Positions 6,726 to 7,269 of a DNA stretch of 7,269 bases are shown piece after piece (positions within the stretch are counted from its first letter, which is position 1; each line of letters starts with the position of its first letter). The position numbers were made by a program, and so were the translations under genes. The stretch covers positions 1 to 7,269 of the forward strand of contig WRMT01000156.1 of assembly GCA_009777005.1 (NCBI GenBank), read 5' to 3'. The notes below the pieces were generated by a model that made no database searches, was not told where the DNA came from, and was given only the letters and a program-made list of their open reading frames with translations. This DNA comes from Methanobrevibacter sp. Lineage in GTDB: Archaea; Methanobacteriota; Methanobacteria; Methanobacteriales; Methanobacteriaceae.

Positions 6726-6791
6726 ATGTCCATGATAAAACTAATCATACAAATAATTTCCATGTCTTATATATATATATATATATATTAA
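6726..6791 (+). CDS. Possible 21-residue hydrophobic peptide
   Basis: The frame reads MSMIKLIIQIISMSYIYIYIY and stops at TAA (6789-6791). It is preceded by AGGTG (6716-6720) five bases before the ATG, one of the better ribosome-binding sites in the window, and by a TATA-like TTTATATA about 75 bases upstream. The peptide is long enough and hydrophobic enough for one membrane-spanning helix, like small toxic or regulatory membrane peptides. Its last residues are coded by a TA dinucleotide run, so replication slippage would change its C-terminus. No family is recognised. An ORF this short is easily produced by chance, and I rate it more likely noncoding than real. Confidence 0.2.
   Translation: MSMIKLIIQIISMSYIYIYIY
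6768..6788. repeat. TA dinucleotide microsatellite
   Basis: About ten and a half uninterrupted TA units occur here. Such runs melt easily and can change length by polymerase slippage. This one overlaps the end of the weak 21-codon ORF. Confidence 0.9.
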
Positions 6792-7033
6792 GTATTTATA
6801 TAGCTAAAAACTATTCATTACTATATCTATACTATAATGAACGATTATATAAACCTTTCTATTTGAAAATTCAAAAGAAAGATATTCAATAGCTATTCTT
6901 AAAAATTAATAAAAAATATTAATATATAACTAAAATAAGAAAAAAATAAATAAAGAATAGAGAAAATATTAAAAAATATAGTTTTAAAAAAGAAAGTTTG
7001 TAGTCATACATATTAAAAATGGAAATACTGCTA

Positions 7034-7064
7034 ATTAGCTAAAATAATGATAAAAATAGCTAAT
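7034..7064. repeat. Perfect 8-bp inverted repeat
   Basis: The arms ATTAGCTA (7034-7041) and TAGCTAAT (7057-7064) flank a 15-base A-rich spacer. The length suits either a hairpin or an operator for a dimeric repressor. It lies about 50 bases before the histone-like scrap with its GGTGAT site. Function unknown. Confidence 0.45.
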
Positions 7065-7099
7065 CAAAAAAAATATCAGTTATTGAAATTAATTTTCCA

Positions 7100-7160
7100 A
7101 TGGGTGATTATTATGGCTCTGTCAAAAATGCTGGTGCTGAGAAAATTTTCAGTTTAACTG
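7100..7160 (+). pseudogene. Possible remnant of an archaeal histone gene start
   Basis: From ATG at 7100 one frame reads PMG (with the preceding codon), then at 7121-7147 VKNAGAEKI. Archaeal histones of the HMf type begin with a block resembling PVGRIIKNAGAER, so the KNAGAE word stands out. A canonical GGTGAT ribosome-binding site (7103-7108) lies four bases before a second ATG at 7113, followed by GCT (Ala), a usual histone second codon, but that ATG is out of frame with the KNAGAE block. No similarity to the rest of the histone fold is evident after it, and a hairpin repeat begins at 7146. If real, it is a scrap with a deletion. The alternative is an insertion-sequence end, since GGCTCTGTCAAAA resembles some element termini. 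Confidence 0.28.
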
Positions 7161-7164
7161 AAAA
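7146..7164. repeat. Near-perfect palindrome
   Basis: TTTTCAGTT (7146-7154) and AACTGAAAA (7156-7164) are exact reverse complements around a single T. As a hairpin it would form about seven pairs with a five-base loop. It adjoins the longer inverted repeat at 7174-7208. Confidence 0.5.
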
Positions 7165-7173
7165 ATTCAATAA

Positions 7174-7208
7174 TTTGAAAATAGAGTTATTTGTTTTCTA
7201 TTTTCAAA
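7174..7208. repeat. Perfect 12-bp inverted repeat with 11-base loop
   Basis: The arms TTTGAAAATAGA (7174-7185) and TCTATTTTCAAA (7197-7208) are exact reverse complements. The word AAAATAGAGT also occurs as a direct repeat (7178-7187 and 7206-7215). The tandem hairpins could be a terminator or part of a mobile-element-like repeat that continues past the window. Confidence 0.55.
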
Positions 7209-7269
7209 ATAGAGTGCGTATAGCTATTTTCAGTGTAATATTGATATGAAAATTATTAATACTAATTTT

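Larger units (their letters stand above)
6500..7269. other. Gene-poor right end, rich in inverted repeats
   Basis: About 770 bases lack a convincing gene. Most of the stretch, especially 6870-7060, is A-rich with stops in every frame. It contains several perfect inverted repeats, a TA microsatellite, a weak 21-codon ORF at 6726-6791 and a histone-like scrap near 7100-7160. A local island of higher GC at about 6703-6735 includes the AGGTG before the small ORF. No tRNA, rRNA or CRISPR array is visible. Confidence 0.6.

Noticed and set aside
6703..6735. GC-richer GTGTTTCAATGTCC segment considered as a CRISPR repeat
   Set aside because: The word occurs once only, with no spaced copies nearby and no cas genes in the window.

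Overview
The window is very AT-rich, and its coding traces point to a methanogenic archaeon of the Methanobacteriales, most likely Methanobrevibacter or a close relative. The basis is an archaeal-type RNase HII remnant, ribosome-binding sites of the GGTGA/GGAG type, archaeal TATA-like boxes, and a possible histone-like scrap near the right end. The genus is an inference from recalled family sequences; no search was run.

Layout, left to right. A VapC-type PIN-domain toxin gene lies at 12-407 (+), cut off from its probable antitoxin by the window edge. Directly behind it is a 5'-truncated RNase HII (rnhB) pseudogene at 461-894 (+) with at least four frameshifts. From about 895 to 1142 nothing is recognisable. 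The remaining genes are all on the minus strand. At 1143-1493 there is a frameshifted pseudogene, and at 1870-2181 an intact 103-residue paralogue of it, a family I do not recognise. A short decayed reading frame sits at 2334-2474. The dominant gene is at 2493-6386: a 1297-residue STAND/NACHT-type NTPase with an N-terminal DUF4062-like domain and a C-terminal array of thirteen TPR-like units, each exactly 40 residues long. The right end, 6387-7269, has no convincing gene. It holds the large gene's probable promoter, several perfect inverted repeats, a TA microsatellite, a weak 21-codon ORF and a scrap that reads like the start of an archaeal histone.

Taken together this looks like an accessory region. 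It has one large intact sensor-type ATPase of the kind found in prokaryotic NLR-like defence proteins, a toxin gene, and a high density of decayed genes. The DUF4062-NACHT-TPR layout matches that of eukaryotic nephrocystin-3-like proteins. An immune role for the large protein is inferred from its architecture only. The small 103-residue gene downstream has its own promoter-like sequence and ribosome-binding site, so partnership with the NTPase is possible but not shown.
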